NCBI GenBank assembly: GCA_028532985.1
Contig: JANCIK010000002.1
Span: 2,728,001-2,792,000, forward strand
Origin: Stropharia rugosoannulata
Taxonomy: Eukaryota > Basidiomycota > Agaricomycetes > Agaricales > Strophariaceae
Length of the DNA: 64,000 bases
Reading direction: 5' to 3'
Shown here in pieces: positions 47,208 to 61,128 of this stretch. Position 1 is the first letter of the stretch, and each line of letters begins with the position of its first letter. The translations under genes were made by a program, and so were the position numbers. A model generated the notes under the pieces. It was not told the origin of the DNA. It made no database searches and saw only the letters and a program-made list of their open reading frames with translations.

Positions 47208-50200
47208 TCAAGTAGAGATGGATGGCGCATGGTGAGAAATAGGTGGGACATTCGATGCGGTGACTTTCGGATGAGCCGCGTTGCCCTGCATGGGAGAGGT
47301 CTTGAACCCAAGTTGTCGGAGAACAGCTAAAAGTACGTGTTAGTTCTAAGTCTAGTAGAATAAAAATAAATTCGTTTACCAATTAGGTCGGCCTTCTGCA
47401 AAGGCTTAGCAAGAGATGCAGTGAAGACGTTGCTCGTCTCGTTGGGGTCTATTCCACTGTAAGCACTGACAGCAATAATCGGGGTATTGGTGTTTTTGCC
47501 ATTAGTACTCTTGATATACCGCGCAGCACCCTCTCCATCAACTTGTACGGGTCGTCAGAAATGAAGGCAGCAGTATATAGTCAAGTACACTCACGGACTG
47601 GCATTTGCAGGTCCATAAGGATGCAATCAAATTCTGCCGGATGTGCGTAAGATAATAAAAAAACGTCAATGGGAATAAACAAAAACGACTTACTGATGTC
47701 CCCCATCGCAACGCTTATTGCCTCGGACCCATCTGCGACAACAACACAACGACAACCGAGGCGAATTAAAAGAGTCTCTATAATTTTGGCTGTTATAGGG
47801 TTGTCTTCCGCGAGCAAGATGGTCACCGCGCGGTCAGACGGATCAGGGCCTTTGCGCAAGTCAATGGAATGAACAGAAGACGGAGGAGTGTTGGATTCGT
47901 GCTGACTCGAATAGCCTGCGGAGTGCCAGGTCTCTGAGCCAGAGCCATCGCCAGCGCTTGAAACCGATGCTGTGCGTAAGCGACTCGACATGGAGTTCCG
48001 CCTATCTCCACCTTCCATGTGGCTCAACTTGAACCGCTCAACGGCTCCATACTCAGAAGGCTTGCGAACATGACCGGCCCCATTACCAGGAGTAGGAGGG
48101 GGCAGGCTAGATCGCGACGGGGAAGACGCTATTGACGAGGTTGAAGTAGCAGGAGAGGGGGGGCCTGCAACATGCTTACCGCCCATGTCGGTAACAACAC
48201 TAGGAGGCTTCTTGATCCGTTGCGAGACGCTACGCTTGCGCTGATGAAAGTTTGCAGGCTCGGTCAGTGCATGTGCGATGGGCGTCATTTGATCGGTCTT
48301 GATCTTGCGTATCATGTCATCGTTGGCTTGCTTCAGCACAGGCAAGTTCTTGAAACTGAAAGAACCAAAGTCGTCGCTACCTCCGGACTGGGGCGTCTCG
48401 CGACCGGCGATAGGGACGGGCATCGAGGCGGGCGGAATGCTCGAGCCCCCAGTTGGGCTGTCCGAGCTTGTCTGGTTCTGAATAGAGAACTGGTCATCGT
48501 CATGGAAAATCTGTGGTACAGCACCACGAGGGTCAAAGTAATCCGTCGATTCAGGATCCGACAACTGAGGAATAAATGCCGCCTCAGTGGTAGTGACCTT
48601 CTCCCAGTCAATCCCCGCGAAGAATGGGTGGGCCTTAACTTCTTCCGCTCCTCCCGAGCCAAGCCGTTCATTGGGGTCGATGGTCATTAATGCTTTCATG
48701 AAGTCGCGTGCTTCCTGTGAGAACTCGACCCATTCTTCGTGCCATTCAATGTGCCCTGAGAGAATGTTTTCGAACACTTTTTCCGGGGTCTCTGCATGGA
48801 AAGGGGGAATACCATACAAGAACTCATACGTGATGACACCCAGCGCCCACTGAGAAACATGATGCTGTCAGCGAGCGAGAAAATAGGAAATGAAAAGTTC
48901 ACGGGGAACGCACCCAATCGACGGCCGCGTCGTCGCCCCTCAATCCCAGAATAGTCTCGGGGGCTAGATAGTCGGGTGTACCCACGAATTTCTGTTCACC
49001 GGGTGGCGTGCCAGCGCTGGAGTTCGAGTGGGAGCGCAGATCGGTTGTCAACTCTGTGGCAAAGGACTGCAACGGGCTTTCGGCTAACTTCACGCTACGT
49101 CGACTGTGCAAAGCAGAGGTTGACTCCAATCCAACCGCCTCCCCATAATCATCTGTGGGCGTTTGATAAGGGCTGTTGCCGACACGGGGAACCACATTTG
49201 TCCGCTGGGTGAAGTACGAACCTACGCCAGAAGAGTCTGGGAACATCATGGGCGATGCTAAATAGCCAGAGTCCATTGAAGGTGGTCGCGACCTCGAATT
49301 GTATCTTGTTAACGGCCTTCCAAGTTGGCTTTCGCGGGTTTGGCGTCCTAAAAGACCAATTCTGCTAAGTCCAAAGTCAGTAAGTTTAAGATGGCCATGA
49401 GCATCAATGAGCAAGTTGTCTGGTTTTAAGTCACTGCATTCAATTTATTAACTGGCGCACGAAATGCGAGAACAGTGTCACTTGCCGGTGAACCACACCG
49501 CGTTGGTGTAAATATTCAAGACCCAAGACAACCTCCGCGATGTAGTTTTTTGTCCATTCCTCAGGTAAGCACCCTAGACTTTTGATAAGCGCCGCACAGT
49601 CCCCACCATTGAGATATTCCATAACCAAGTACAAATTGTCCTTGCTCTGGAATGTAAAGTAAAGCTTCGCGACGAAAGGTGACTCAGCCTGTTTCATCAA
49701 TATCATGCGCTCTGCTTTGACATTGGTGATTTGGTTCTTAGCAATCATGTCCGCTTTCTTGAGCACTTTGATTGCATAGTAGTCACCAGTTGCCTTTTTC
49801 TTGGCCAGGAAAACGGACCCGAAAGCGCCCTTACTAATCGGCTTGATGATGTCGAAGTCCTTAATCGACGTAGGCGTAGTGCGTGACAAAGGCTGATTCC
49901 CGGACAACCGCGGTGACAGAGGGCCAGCAGCCGGCGGACTGGTTAATAGGTTGGCTGTCGAATGCCGGCGGTGTGAACGCTTGGTCGACGAATCCCGGGT
50001 CAATGAGCTAGAGCTCCCGTCGCGCGCTGAAACGAGCGGTGATGTTGGCGGTGTGACAACAAACAACGGTTCCAATAAGTTCTGAAGAGACTTACGGTTC
50101 TTGAGACCAGCATTACTAGAACTTTCATCAAGAAGCATGAGAGGCATTGGCTCCTCCGGCGAGGACGGTGCAACAATAGGCGCGGCAAGGGCCAATGGCG

Positions 50201-53200
50201 ATGATACTGAGGACGGCGTTGACGATCTTGTCGCTTGCAGCTGTTGTCGAGGGCCTAAATTAGTCGAATTGGCCGAAGTTGACAGAGGAACGGCGGCGGT
50301 GCGAAAATGTGACGACATAAAGTAGGGGGGCGATAATGAAGGTACTGGAACGGGTTCCACCGGCCGTTGGCCAGCAACTGCAGAACTACCTCCCCCGTAC
50401 TGAGAGATGATACTTGAATGATCAGCAGCTTCCGACCCTCCCTCTTGATCTTGGTTTCCGTCTTCCGACGTGCTATCTTCGCTCCCGGAACCATCCTCCG
50501 CTTCCAATACACTCTCAATGCGCTCTTGCCACTCAAGCCAGATTTTTTCGGAGTAGCGAATGGTATTCTGCATCCGCACAACATTGTCGATTTTCTGGCG
50601 CATAACGCGTTCTGCATCCTGTAACAGCTGACCCAAAGCAGCATCTTCAGTGGAGGGTTTCGACCACTGCCGTATCTGTGAAATCTTACGCTCTGAGCCG
50701 GGAGATAGAAGTCGCTGACGCTCAATGGGTTCCTTGGCTTCCTCCTCCTTCAAAGATGGCATCTGGATCTCCGAAGCTACCTGTAGTATGTCCTCGATCT
50801 GGTCTAACAAGCGCCTTTGCATCTTCTTGACACCTAGTCTCTGCATCTTATTAGCTCGGAAAAGCTGCAGGGGCGAAGAGACAATTGGGGAGGAAGGTGT
50901 AAAAATGGGCATCCCGCGATACTCGGGAATAATAGTAGGAGACGGGCGGTCCACGGCCACACATAAATCACGAATAGTATTGCGCAGCTCGGCAATTGAC
51001 TCGTTGCATTCAATGATCTCTGCTTCAAGACGGTGTGTCTCCGCGCATGTTTCACTGTGTTTCTCAAAATACCATTGCGGAATTTGACATTCACATATCC
51101 GGCAGAGAATTGGCTCCATACTGATGGGTTGACTAAAAGGAAACGGTGTGACAGGCTCCATCGCGGGTCGCTCTTGGAAAGTAGCACGAATAGTTGAAGC
51201 AGGTTCCGGTGCAAGATCGTTCTCGTCCAGGGGAATGGTCAGAGTGTCGTGTTCATAACGCGCCGGGGCAATAGGCTTGATGACCCACATCGTATGTGAG
51301 GGTTGGCCGTCTTCGCGATCAATCATCAGCATCCCCTTGCCTTCCATTTGCTGATATAGCGTGCCGGCAGACGGGTCGTTTTCCACAGTAGGTTCCACCT
51401 GAAGCTTAAACCACACCTCGACGGTGTGTGAATCATCCTCCTGCAGCCGTTGACTTGCTTCTTTGAAGACATTCCGATCGTCGCGAGAAAGCAACACTGA
51501 AATTCGTGTACCTGGTAAAGCTTCTGGATCAGTTCTAAACAAACAATTCGGTTATTAGTAGTAGTCCTGTTACATCACAAGAAAAAAAACTTGCCCAACA
51601 ACAACCCTCCAAGCATGATTAACCCATACAAAATGTTCCCCATCTAAGCTCAACTCCATAACGATGTTTTGATTCTGTGCGGTTTCGGCTTGCAGTCTGA
51701 GACGCTCAGTTGCTAGAACACGCGCAGACTCCGCAGCTTCCATAGTTTTGGAAGGTGATGGGCTAGGTGTCGCTTTTACAGGTGTCGGGGGCGCAAGACG
51801 CGATAAAGAAACTACGTCTTTGGTATGTTCGTCTCGTGTTTTTCGTGTAATTGTCGGGGGCGTGGGCGCACGACTTTTATGGTCATCGTCATCATTGAGC
51901 TTAAACCCTTCTAGACCTGACTCGACGTGATGGAGAGCAGATGGAAGGGCGGCTTCGCTACCCTCTGCAGGTTTGGTAACGAACATGAGTGGTTCATCTT
52001 GCTCTTCCTCATTTTCATCGAAGTTCCAGAACTGCTTCTCAGCCTCCCACCACTCAACCACGCGACTCAAACTGGCGACCGCGAGCAGCACTTGCACGTA
52101 CCAATTGCGTCCATGCCAATCAGGGTGATCATCCCAAGTCTTGCCGATATTCTGAACCCGCTGAACAATAGTTTCCATTAGTTTCGGCTGGGCAGTAAGC
52201 TGCGCAATTGTCGTTTCTGTTACGTCTGTAGCAACACCAATGATTTCATAAAGGGCGGTCATTATGGGGTCGATAGGGTCGTCCACGAGGATGCGTGACG
52301 ATCGACGATTGATACTCGAACTAAGAGCATACTCCGAGAAGCTGGGGTGGGAAGACAGTGGAGGTAAGGGTGAGCGTGATCGCGAGGTTGAACGGGAGCT
52401 CTGGCCCGAATGAGTGGGCCTTGACGGTATATGGATAGTACGAGATAGTCGGCGAGAAGACGCGTTGGTTCCCCATGCGGAAGAGGCAGACGGGGGCTGC
52501 GGGTTGCCCTGTTTCCGAGTGATGGGCGCTTCGGGTAGCATGACAGTGGACGAGGCGGGACTCGAGGCAATGGCACTAGACGAGATAGAATTGCTGAGTG
52601 GCCTTTCCCAAGGGGCAGCGGTCGTGCGGCGCAACGAGGCAGGACTCATCTGGGCGGAGTGTGTGGACACTGGATGGATAATGGGGGAAGAAGAAGGAGA
52701 ACGCATCAGAAGAGAGGCAGGGCGAGACGTTGATTCCTGGGTGTACGCACGCTGTCGACCATGGCGATGGTAGTCTGGCTCAACATCGTAGCCGCCATCT
52801 GAGCTATATTCATCAGACTGGTGGATCGATCCAAACTCGTTGGGCTGCTGGAAGACAAAGGCATCGCGGAGTGGCTCAATGTCGGACTGCTGGGCGTCGT
52901 AGTCGCGTTCGCGACGATCCCGCTCAGATTCGTGGTCGCCCTCGCGCAATCGCTCCTCAAAAAAAGCAGTGATGTTGTTGGTGACCCGCTGGAGCTCCTT
53001 ATCACACTCTGCCTTTGCGGCCTTTAGGCGTCGGGTGACATGACGGCGGACGAAGGGCATGGAGACGGTGTTTGAGCCGGAGCCGTGATTGACGCTAGCC
53101 ATGCTCTGCTGGGCCTGGAGGGGCACGGGAGACAAAATGGCATCAGGGGAGAAGACGAGGGGGCTGGGGGGCTGCCGGCGCTGATGCTGGGTGTTATCTG

Positions 53201-53204
53201 ACAT
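47208..53204 (-). CDS. RIM15: Rim15-type nutrient-response kinase (Greatwall/Cek1 family) with receiver domain
   Basis: AGC-related protein kinase of about 1,900 residues that promotes quiescence by acting through endosulfine and PP2A-B55 in yeasts. Order: disordered N-terminus (MSDNTQHQRRQPPSPLVFSP), a helical region (PIDPIMTALYEIIGVATDV), a PAS-like part (VMELSLDGEHFVWVNHAWRV), a zinc-finger-like CRICECQIPQWYFEKHSETC, then the kinase: FDIIKPISKGAFGSVFLAKK, YAIKVLKKADM, HRDLKPDNLLI, LTDFGLSRIG. A long insert separates DFG from GTPDYLAPETILGL, typical of Greatwall/Rim15. The C-terminal receiver has VTILLAEDNPITAKIIE, CILMDLQMPV, IIAVSAYSG and SLAKPL, so Asp, Ser and Lys are present. Few introns. 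An in-frame ATG at 53366 would add 54 residues; 53204 is preferred. Confidence 0.9.
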
Positions 53205-53588
53205 TGGGCACGGGGCCGGCCGTGGGGCACGGCGAGCAGGCCAGAGGTCGTTAGGAGATGGTGGGGAGATTAGGGTGGGATAGAATAGTAGGGGTTGGGT
53301 CAAGACGACATTGCGGTTCGGACGAACGACCAAGTTGACTGATTTATATTTACTTACATACTCCATACTGGGCCCGCGCGACCATCACACCAAACACCAG
53401 CCCACCCCCGCCCAGTCACAGCACCCCTGCCCAATCATTTCTGCCGCCTGCTTCTCGTCGCCACCGCACATCCTGAAACCACCCCACACGTCACCGTCAC
53501 ACGGTCTCCGGGGGTCCGTCACGGCGCCAATAGCCAGCGCGTCTCGGCCATCTGCGGCCCAGCCCGTCATTTTCATCCCAAACGCCCA
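53205..53588. promoter_or_regulatory. Divergent promoter, RIM15 / RSM18, with CCAAT box
   Basis: 384 bases between starts. CCAAT occurs at 53431-53435 and CCCCT (core of the stress element) at 53424-53428. The minus strand stays open to 53366, where an alternative RIM15 start lies. Motif function is inferred. Confidence 0.4.
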
Positions 53589-54204
53589 ATGCTCGCCGCC
53601 CTCCGCGCCTCGTCCCGCTCGTCCCGCCGTCCCCTGTCCGCCCCCTTCTCCACCACCGCTCGTGTTGCCCAGGCGTCCCCCCTGGGCGTCTTCAAGGAGC
53701 TCGGTCAGGTGCTCTCCGACACCAAGAACGAGAGAGATTCATCCGCATCCAGGACCAAGTATGCCGGTGCGCCCACTTTCCTTCGCCAGCTGACGCCGCG
53801 CTGACTGTCTGCAGCGTACGGCACCTTTTTCCCCGGTAAAGTATGTCGTATCGCAAGCCACGTCTCATAGCGTCTCTGACCCGCCACAGCCTTTGTATCC
53901 CAACAGCCTTACGTACAAGGCCGCCGTGTTGAAGCAGAGGTTTTCCAAGAAGCCATCTGTCGCGCCCCCGCCCTCGGTCACCCGTAATCGCGACACGTTC
54001 CACCAGCTCAGGCTCGATCCACGGCACTTCACAAGCAACCCCTCTGTGCTTGCCCACTTCGTCACCGAAATGGGCAAAATCAAAGGCCGTGACACGACCG
54101 AACTCACAGCCAAATCACAACGTCTAATGGGAAGGACTATCCGACGCGCGAAGATGATGGGTATTATGCCTATTCTCAGCAAGGGCTATATAAAATACTA
54201 CTAG
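53589..54204 (+). CDS. RSM18: Mitochondrial small-ribosomal protein bS18m
   Basis: Mitochondrial member of the bacterial S18 family. It starts with an Arg/Ser-rich import peptide (MLAALRASSRSSRRPLSAPF). After the short exon AYGTFFPGK, the last exon gives PLYPNSLTYKAAVLKQRFSK. The S18 core is DPRHFTSNPSVLAHFVTEMG, KIKGRDTTELTAKSQRLMGR and TIRRAKMMGIMPILSKGY. The signature TAKSQR-x5-IRRAKMMGIMP is diagnostic. Three exons with introns near 53768-53815 and 53841-53889. About 170 residues, longer than bacterial S18 because of the targeting part. Confidence 0.88.
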
Positions 54205-54658
54205 ATGCTCCCTCCTCTGGGATGGCACCCTCCTTGTTAGGAAGTCAATCAACGGTGTTCGCGTCACCTGCCATATTTTGGGTCTTCAGCGTGGTAGGAT
54301 AATTACTAGGGGTGGCAAAGGGCTACTCTAGATCCATCCTTGCGAAGTAAGCCTCTCCATTCAGTTCACGAGTGGGACCGTTCAGTTCTTCGTGGAGGAT
54401 TGTGTAAACATGGCTCCTCCTGCTCCACGAATCTTTAATCTATATGCCAACGGACATGTAGCCTATTGCTCCAGTGTTCTGGCACGTTATATGGCCTTGT
54501 GACCACCCCTCAAATTTCAACTGCTCTGAATCTCGTTACCTTCGTTGACGTGGTCTTCTCTACATATTGCCGATTCTCAGCGTCACTCTACCCTGCGTGT
54601 ATGTGAGAGTGTTTCAATTGAAAAAAGAGACTATACATAGTGTACAAGGAAAATCCGT
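54205..54658. other. Convergent 3' intergenic region, RSM18 / RPN11
   Basis: 454 bases between facing stops; two 3' UTRs expected. No gene, repeat or RNA structure recognised. Confidence 0.35.
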
Positions 54659-55863
<1,205 letters not shown>

Positions 55864-56071
55864 ACTGAAGGCAAAAAAGATAAAGGGAAGGGTTGGGAAG
55901 AGAAAGTCGGTACAAGTTAATGACTGCCTACGCGGTGGGTGACGCGTCCGCGTTTGATCTATTTGTACAAGCTTGGCAAAAGCGTCCGTCATACCTACCA
56001 CTTAATTTAGGCACGGCTCAAACACGGCTGCCACCTCTCAGCGGTTCACTGTGTTGTTCAAGCTCGACACA
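55864..56071. promoter_or_regulatory. Divergent promoter, RPN11 / Gln-Pro-rich gene
   Basis: 208 bases between starts. I looked for the Rpn4-type proteasome element (GGTGGCAAA) and saw no clear copy here. Confidence 0.35.
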
Positions 56072-58300
56072 ATGTCGACCAGTGAACTATCTGATGCTCT
56101 CAACCCTTACGTTACGCAAAACCGACGCTCTTCTAACTTTATTGAATTTTCTCCGGCTATCGCGTCTTCGTCTCAGCCTTTGATTCAACCAACAATCCAG
56201 CCAATTCAACCGGCAGTTCAGCCACTCCAGCCTGTAGTCCCTGTCCAGCCACTCCCACAACCGCAGAACCTTCAACTTCCGCATTGGCAATTCAGCGAAC
56301 TTCAGAATGCCGTAGTACAGGCTGAGCCCCTGCCTTCACCTCCTGCTATACGGTAGGTCACTCTATAATACATCAGGTGTCGCCAACTGATTTATATGAA
56401 AGACAACAGCAGCCCACTCCCTCTAGAATGCTCGCCGAGCTGGTTCGGATTGTTGCTGCCACACAAAACGCGCAAGAAGCGGAGAACAAACGGAGGATGC
56501 TATGGGAGCAGGAACAAGAAGTGAAAGCCGCACAGAAACAGGCGGATATGGACAAGAAAATGCTCGAATTTCAGAACGAAATCATGTCTCTACGGTCCGA
56601 ATTAAACACACTAAGCAATTCCCCTTCAGCTTCAGCACCAGCATCATCAACTGCCCTTCTAACGCCTCAGTTCACACCATCTGTTGCTTTTATGCCTCAA
56701 TTAGACACCGATCGGCCTGTCAATTCTCCCATATCTCCAGTGTCGCAACCATCTCCTCAGCAGCCTATGTTTGTACAAGGCTCTTCGAACGACGGATTGA
56801 GAAGCACCACGACTGACTATGCACATACACGTTCTACGAGCTCCATAAGGTCGTTACAGACCTCACCACCACCTCAATCTCAAGACTCTACACAGCCAGG
56901 ACTCCAGTCAATCACCCCGGATCCATCTCCTCAACTTGCATTTTCTCAAGCATCTGTTCCCTCCCCTCAGCCTTCGAGTCGTCCTTCTAAACGTGGTAGA
57001 AGGAGAAGGAGCCCTTCTGTGTCTTCAGACGCCAGTGCCTCTGACTCCGCCTCGAGTTTTGCAAGCTCCATCCAGGATCGTCCCCGTAAACGCATAAGCC
57101 ATCACGACACAAGGTGCTACACCATAAATGTGAGTAAACCAATTACATATTTGCTTTTTGGTAATTTACATCACATCGGGCTATTAGCATGCCATGAGAC
57201 TTCATGTGCTCCGTATGATGTGTATTGAGACGGATAAAAGGCTTCCGGATAGTCACACTGAAGGCACGAGTCTGGGTCCCGCAGAACCCGTTCGATTCGT
57301 CTGGGACAAAACTACTAAACAGTCTGTCCACAACTCGAGGATGAAGACTCGGGTTCTTGAAGACATTGCAGAAAATAAACGACTTTACAAACATGTCAAC
57401 CGTAAAGAGTTCGGCAAGAAAAGTTTGGATAATGCATTTGAAGCGTGTTTTACTACTCTCAGACAGAAATTTAAGTCACAGCGGGACGACAGAGTTGCGG
57501 AACATCATAAAAAGCGTGAAGACTGCAAAGCCCGAAGGTCTAGACATCTGTCACGGAGGAAAGTTGTATGTATACATAGTACTTTTTGGTGTCCCTGGGG
57601 TACTAACCGATTATAATTGACTGCGTGGGCTCAGAAACTCAGCAATCGTGCAGAGGTTCGTAACAAACTCCCAACGTTCGAACATGTGACGTTCGACGGT
57701 GCCTTGCAGCTGGACTGCATGTCTTCCGAGGAATCGGATCGCGAAACAGACCCTCAAAGCATGGAGTCCCACACTGTGTTAACCACCCATGGGTATGGGT
57801 GGCGAAGCACCCGTCTTTTACGCTTTTATAGCATACTTGACGAAGAAGACGTAGTAGAGTCTTCCTCGAAACCGAAGCGAGGCTCAGGTAGGAAAGAGCG
57901 TCGGACTGGGCCGGTAAAAGATGATTTCATCCTGCCGCCAAGCGGCGTCGCTTCGTGGATGATCAGCAGACGATGGTATAAAGCCTCGTTGCGTGTCCAC
58001 CAAGACCTCCATCAGACGCTGAGCAAATTAACTGTTGACCCGCCCGGTTTTGATTGGGCCCGTTTTCATGATCTAGGAGCTGAGAGTCCCGACGAGGAAG
58101 GTGCTGCTAGCAACTCATTTAACAATATGCAGGAGCACAGTCAACAGGAGGCGCAGCAGCTATTGCAACACCAGCATTTACAACTTGGTCAATGGCAGGA
58201 CATACAGCAGTTCCCACCGCATGCCTCTCAGAATTATAGCTTAGGAGATGCCCAACATCAATGGAACGTACAGACACATGTTCCGGATTACACTTTCTAG
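56072..58300 (+). CDS. Gln/Pro/Ser-rich protein with a conserved-looking basic C-terminal region, unknown function
   Basis: Four exons; about 690 residues; no family recognised. Exon 1 (MSTSELSDALNPYVTQNRRS) has Gln-Pro repeats (IQPAVQPLQPVVPVQPLPQP). Exon 2 (from about 56395) contains a coiled coil (LVRIVAATQNAQEAENKRRM, EQEVKAAQKQADMDKKMLEF) then a long Ser/Pro-rich linker with a basic KRGRRRRSPS patch, a likely nuclear signal. The later exons, from 57190, are Arg/Lys-rich and less repetitive: FVWDKTTKQSVHNSRMKTRV, FGKKSLDNAFEACFTTLRQ, FDGALQLDCMSSEESDRET and GYGWRSTRLLRFYSILDEED. The C-terminus is Gln-rich. This suggests a nuclear protein, possibly transcription related, but no DNA-binding fold is visible. 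The intron borders near 57130-57190 and 57565-57635 are by eye. Confidence 0.7.
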
Positions 58301-58516
58301 ATAGATTCTGAGTGATCGTCGTTATGTACAGTAAACATTAAATAGGCAATGAGGATAAATTTCTTAAAAAGGCAAGAGATGCCGAAATGGGGCAGGAAAT
58401 CCCACTATTAACTTCGTCACGACTCGTCTTCCCTACAACTTGCCAACAACGTCCCAATACTTATCTTCTAGCATTCATTCACTACGTCAAAAGTCAAGCT
58501 TAGAGTCTGTGTCTAC
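58301..58516. other. Intergenic region upstream of VPS52
   Basis: 216 bases on the plus strand between two same-direction genes; nothing notable. Confidence 0.3.
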
Positions 58517-60834
58517 ATGACACTTCAAAACGGGATTGGTGAGCCCCAGACGTCTCATCGTCCGACATTGGGCTAATTGTGGCAATGTTAAGAGCATGGC
58601 TCTGATGCAAGTCCATGTACGTCGTGGCTTAATGAGCCTACTTGACCTGCACTGGAGCTGAACTGTCATCAGATCGTAGTCGAGCGAAGGACTACATAGA
58701 ACTTCATGACCAAGTCCAGGTGGGCGACTTTCAATTCTGGTCTCTACATACTCTAATTTTATTCTACTTGCCCTCATTAGACCAGTGTGTCGCTGCTGGA
58801 CAACCTTGAAACGTTCCTTTCCACATTCCAGAAGGATCTCGCCGCAGTAGCAGGTCAGATATCGGAACTTCAGGATAGGAGCAAGGATATCGACAACCGT
58901 TTGAAAAGTAGGAAGGTTGGTGTGTAGCGAATACGCTCATGACACACTTACTGAGTGTCATTCCTAGCGCATCGAACGGCCTCTGTCTAGCCTGTTGCAA
59001 GAAATCACAATCCCCCCGCAATTAGCTAACACGATTCTCGACACGAGCGTTGGTGAACCATGGATCGACGCCATTACCGACTTCGAAAGACGATTGAATA
59101 CATCAAAGGCACGCACTCGGGTTAAAGCTGCGCGTGATTTGGGCGAAGTAACAGAGGGGCTGAGAATAGTGGTGAGCAATATCCCTTACACGCGTATTCT
59201 CAGACTGACCTCGCATTAGGCAGCTACCAAGCTGCGCACTTTCTTCTTGGCTTTATTTCAGCCTATTCGAAGCAGTGTCACCACGAATATGCAGGTCATA
59301 CAAACATCAGTACTGCTGAAATACAGCGCGTTGTTCGCATTCTTGCAACGTCAGGCACCTTCTGTGGCGACTGAGCTTCAGCGCGCCTATGTTGGTGCTG
59401 CTCGCCTTTACTATGAAACTGGATTCCGTCGGTATGCTCGCAGTCTAGGAGTGATTAAGGTTCCGTGCCTGATTTTAATAAGAATGACGCCAGGCTGACA
59501 TAGGCACGCAGACTAGGTCGTTAGAGAAATTTGAGACGCTGACAAACATACAATCTGAGCCAGCCATGAACCTTGACCGCTTGCAATATGCGAAAATCCA
59601 TGGGCCAGGAGTCACTCTTGCTTACATGGCAGACGACAAAACGCATGTAAGAACTAAAATTTTATTTGGTGCATATTTCATAACACTAGTTCATAGAAAG
59701 ACCACATCGAGGCCTTGGTCAGATCACTCCTTCTGGTTTTCGTAGACAATGCAACCGCTGAATATTCGTTCATTTCGACGTTCTTCAATGCCCATCCTAC
59801 TCTGCCTCCTACCGAACCCATAGCTCCACCGTCGGCAGTGTTATCTCCTGACGGAGGAACTTTCACGGAGCTTTTGTCACCCTCAATATCCGAGTTTGGA
59901 TCCAAAGCCCCAATGTCCAGCACTACGCCCGGCCTTGGAGGATTTGTTTCTTTTGTGGCCAAATCAAAGGAAGAACAGGCAGCAATTGACGCTATATGGA
60001 AACAAGTGATGGATCCTGTTATGGAATACTGCATGGTGCGGGAAACAAGACGGATGTTGCATGTTCCTAATTCATTAAACCATAGGCATTTATTCGTTCT
60101 GTTCTTGATCCTATGCCTACCACAATCCCTCTTCTAACTATGATCCGGGTTGCTGAGGACATCGTAGCGGAGATTCAGAAGCGACATTGCCCCCCTGGCG
60201 AAACCTTTGTGTTTGGACTGAGCTTGCAGATGTGGCCTGTATTCCAGAAGGGTATGACAGAACATATAGAGAGTGTCAAAAAGCTGGCAGAAGGAACAAG
60301 TACAGGGTATTTTGGCCGTAGCGCTACGACAACAGCGCCTATGGTAGAAAATGTGCGTAGCCAACACCATCCATCTTTTCTTACAGACCAGTACCTGATA
60401 CCTATCATCAGATATGCGGGCAATATATTATTTTCTTCAATTCATTCGTGTTCCTCACGGACAGCGAAGCCGACAACATGATCTTTTCCAAGTAAGCCAC
60501 TCCAAATAGTGTATTATAATTATATTAACAACAGTATAAAGTCTGCTGCGCTTGCGTCAAGAGGTCGCGAAACTCATTATACGTCATTCAATGCAAACTC
60601 CTGATGCAATAGGAAAAGCAAAACAGCAGTTAACATTCTATCAAATATTGCTACAAGGGCTAAGCGTAAGCAATGTTACAACTGTGACATTTATAATGAG
60701 AGCTAAGTGACATTGCTCAGAAGGGTACTCAACATACAGCTCATATGAAGCTGCAGCAAGAGATTGCTCACTGGGCGTATTTGGAAGAAGAAGCAAAGAG
60801 AAAAATTGTGTCTGCTGGCCAGGCTAGACGTTAG
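58517..60834 (+). CDS. VPS52: GARP complex subunit Vps52
   Basis: Tethering-complex subunit for endosome-to-Golgi retrograde transport. The coiled N-terminal region reads AKDYIELHDQVQTSVSLLDN, LETFLSTFQKDLAAVAGQIS, ELQDRSKDIDNRLKSRK and IERPLSSLLQEITIPPQLAN. The middle contains TKLRTFFLALFQPIRSSVTT, NMQVIQTSVLLKYSALFAFL and YYETGFRRYARSL. The C-terminus gives FGLSLQMWPVFQKGMTEHIE, FNSFVFLTDSEADNMIFSN, and RRLKQ-like helices ending SAGQARR. About a dozen exons. I place the start at 58517 through two tiny exons (58517-58538, MTLQNGI; 58593-58610) that keep frame into the exon at 58658; this 5' end is less certain than the rest. Confidence 0.87.
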
Positions 60835-61128
60835 GATTTAGACTTAATTATTATATACATTTGCACTTAGGCTGTCTCTATATCTGCATTCAGCGGTTGC
60901 GTTTCCATGTAATACTTAAGCAGAAAGGACTGGTGAGGGCAACGTGAGGTGTGGTAGCTTGGCTATATTTGGCCGCGCAACAAATTAAGCTCGGATTGGT
61001 TCAGTGGCTAAACAGACGCGCGGACCTCTTTCACCTTGTCTATAAGTACCATCATCTTCTTTACACCTTCGCTCCGACAATAGTGTTAACTCTATACTTG
61101 ACCGAAATCCGTGTCTCGGGTGCCAATA
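60835..61128. other. Intergenic region, VPS52 / THOC7
   Basis: 294 bases; VPS52 3' end and THOC7 promoter. No motif named. Confidence 0.3.
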
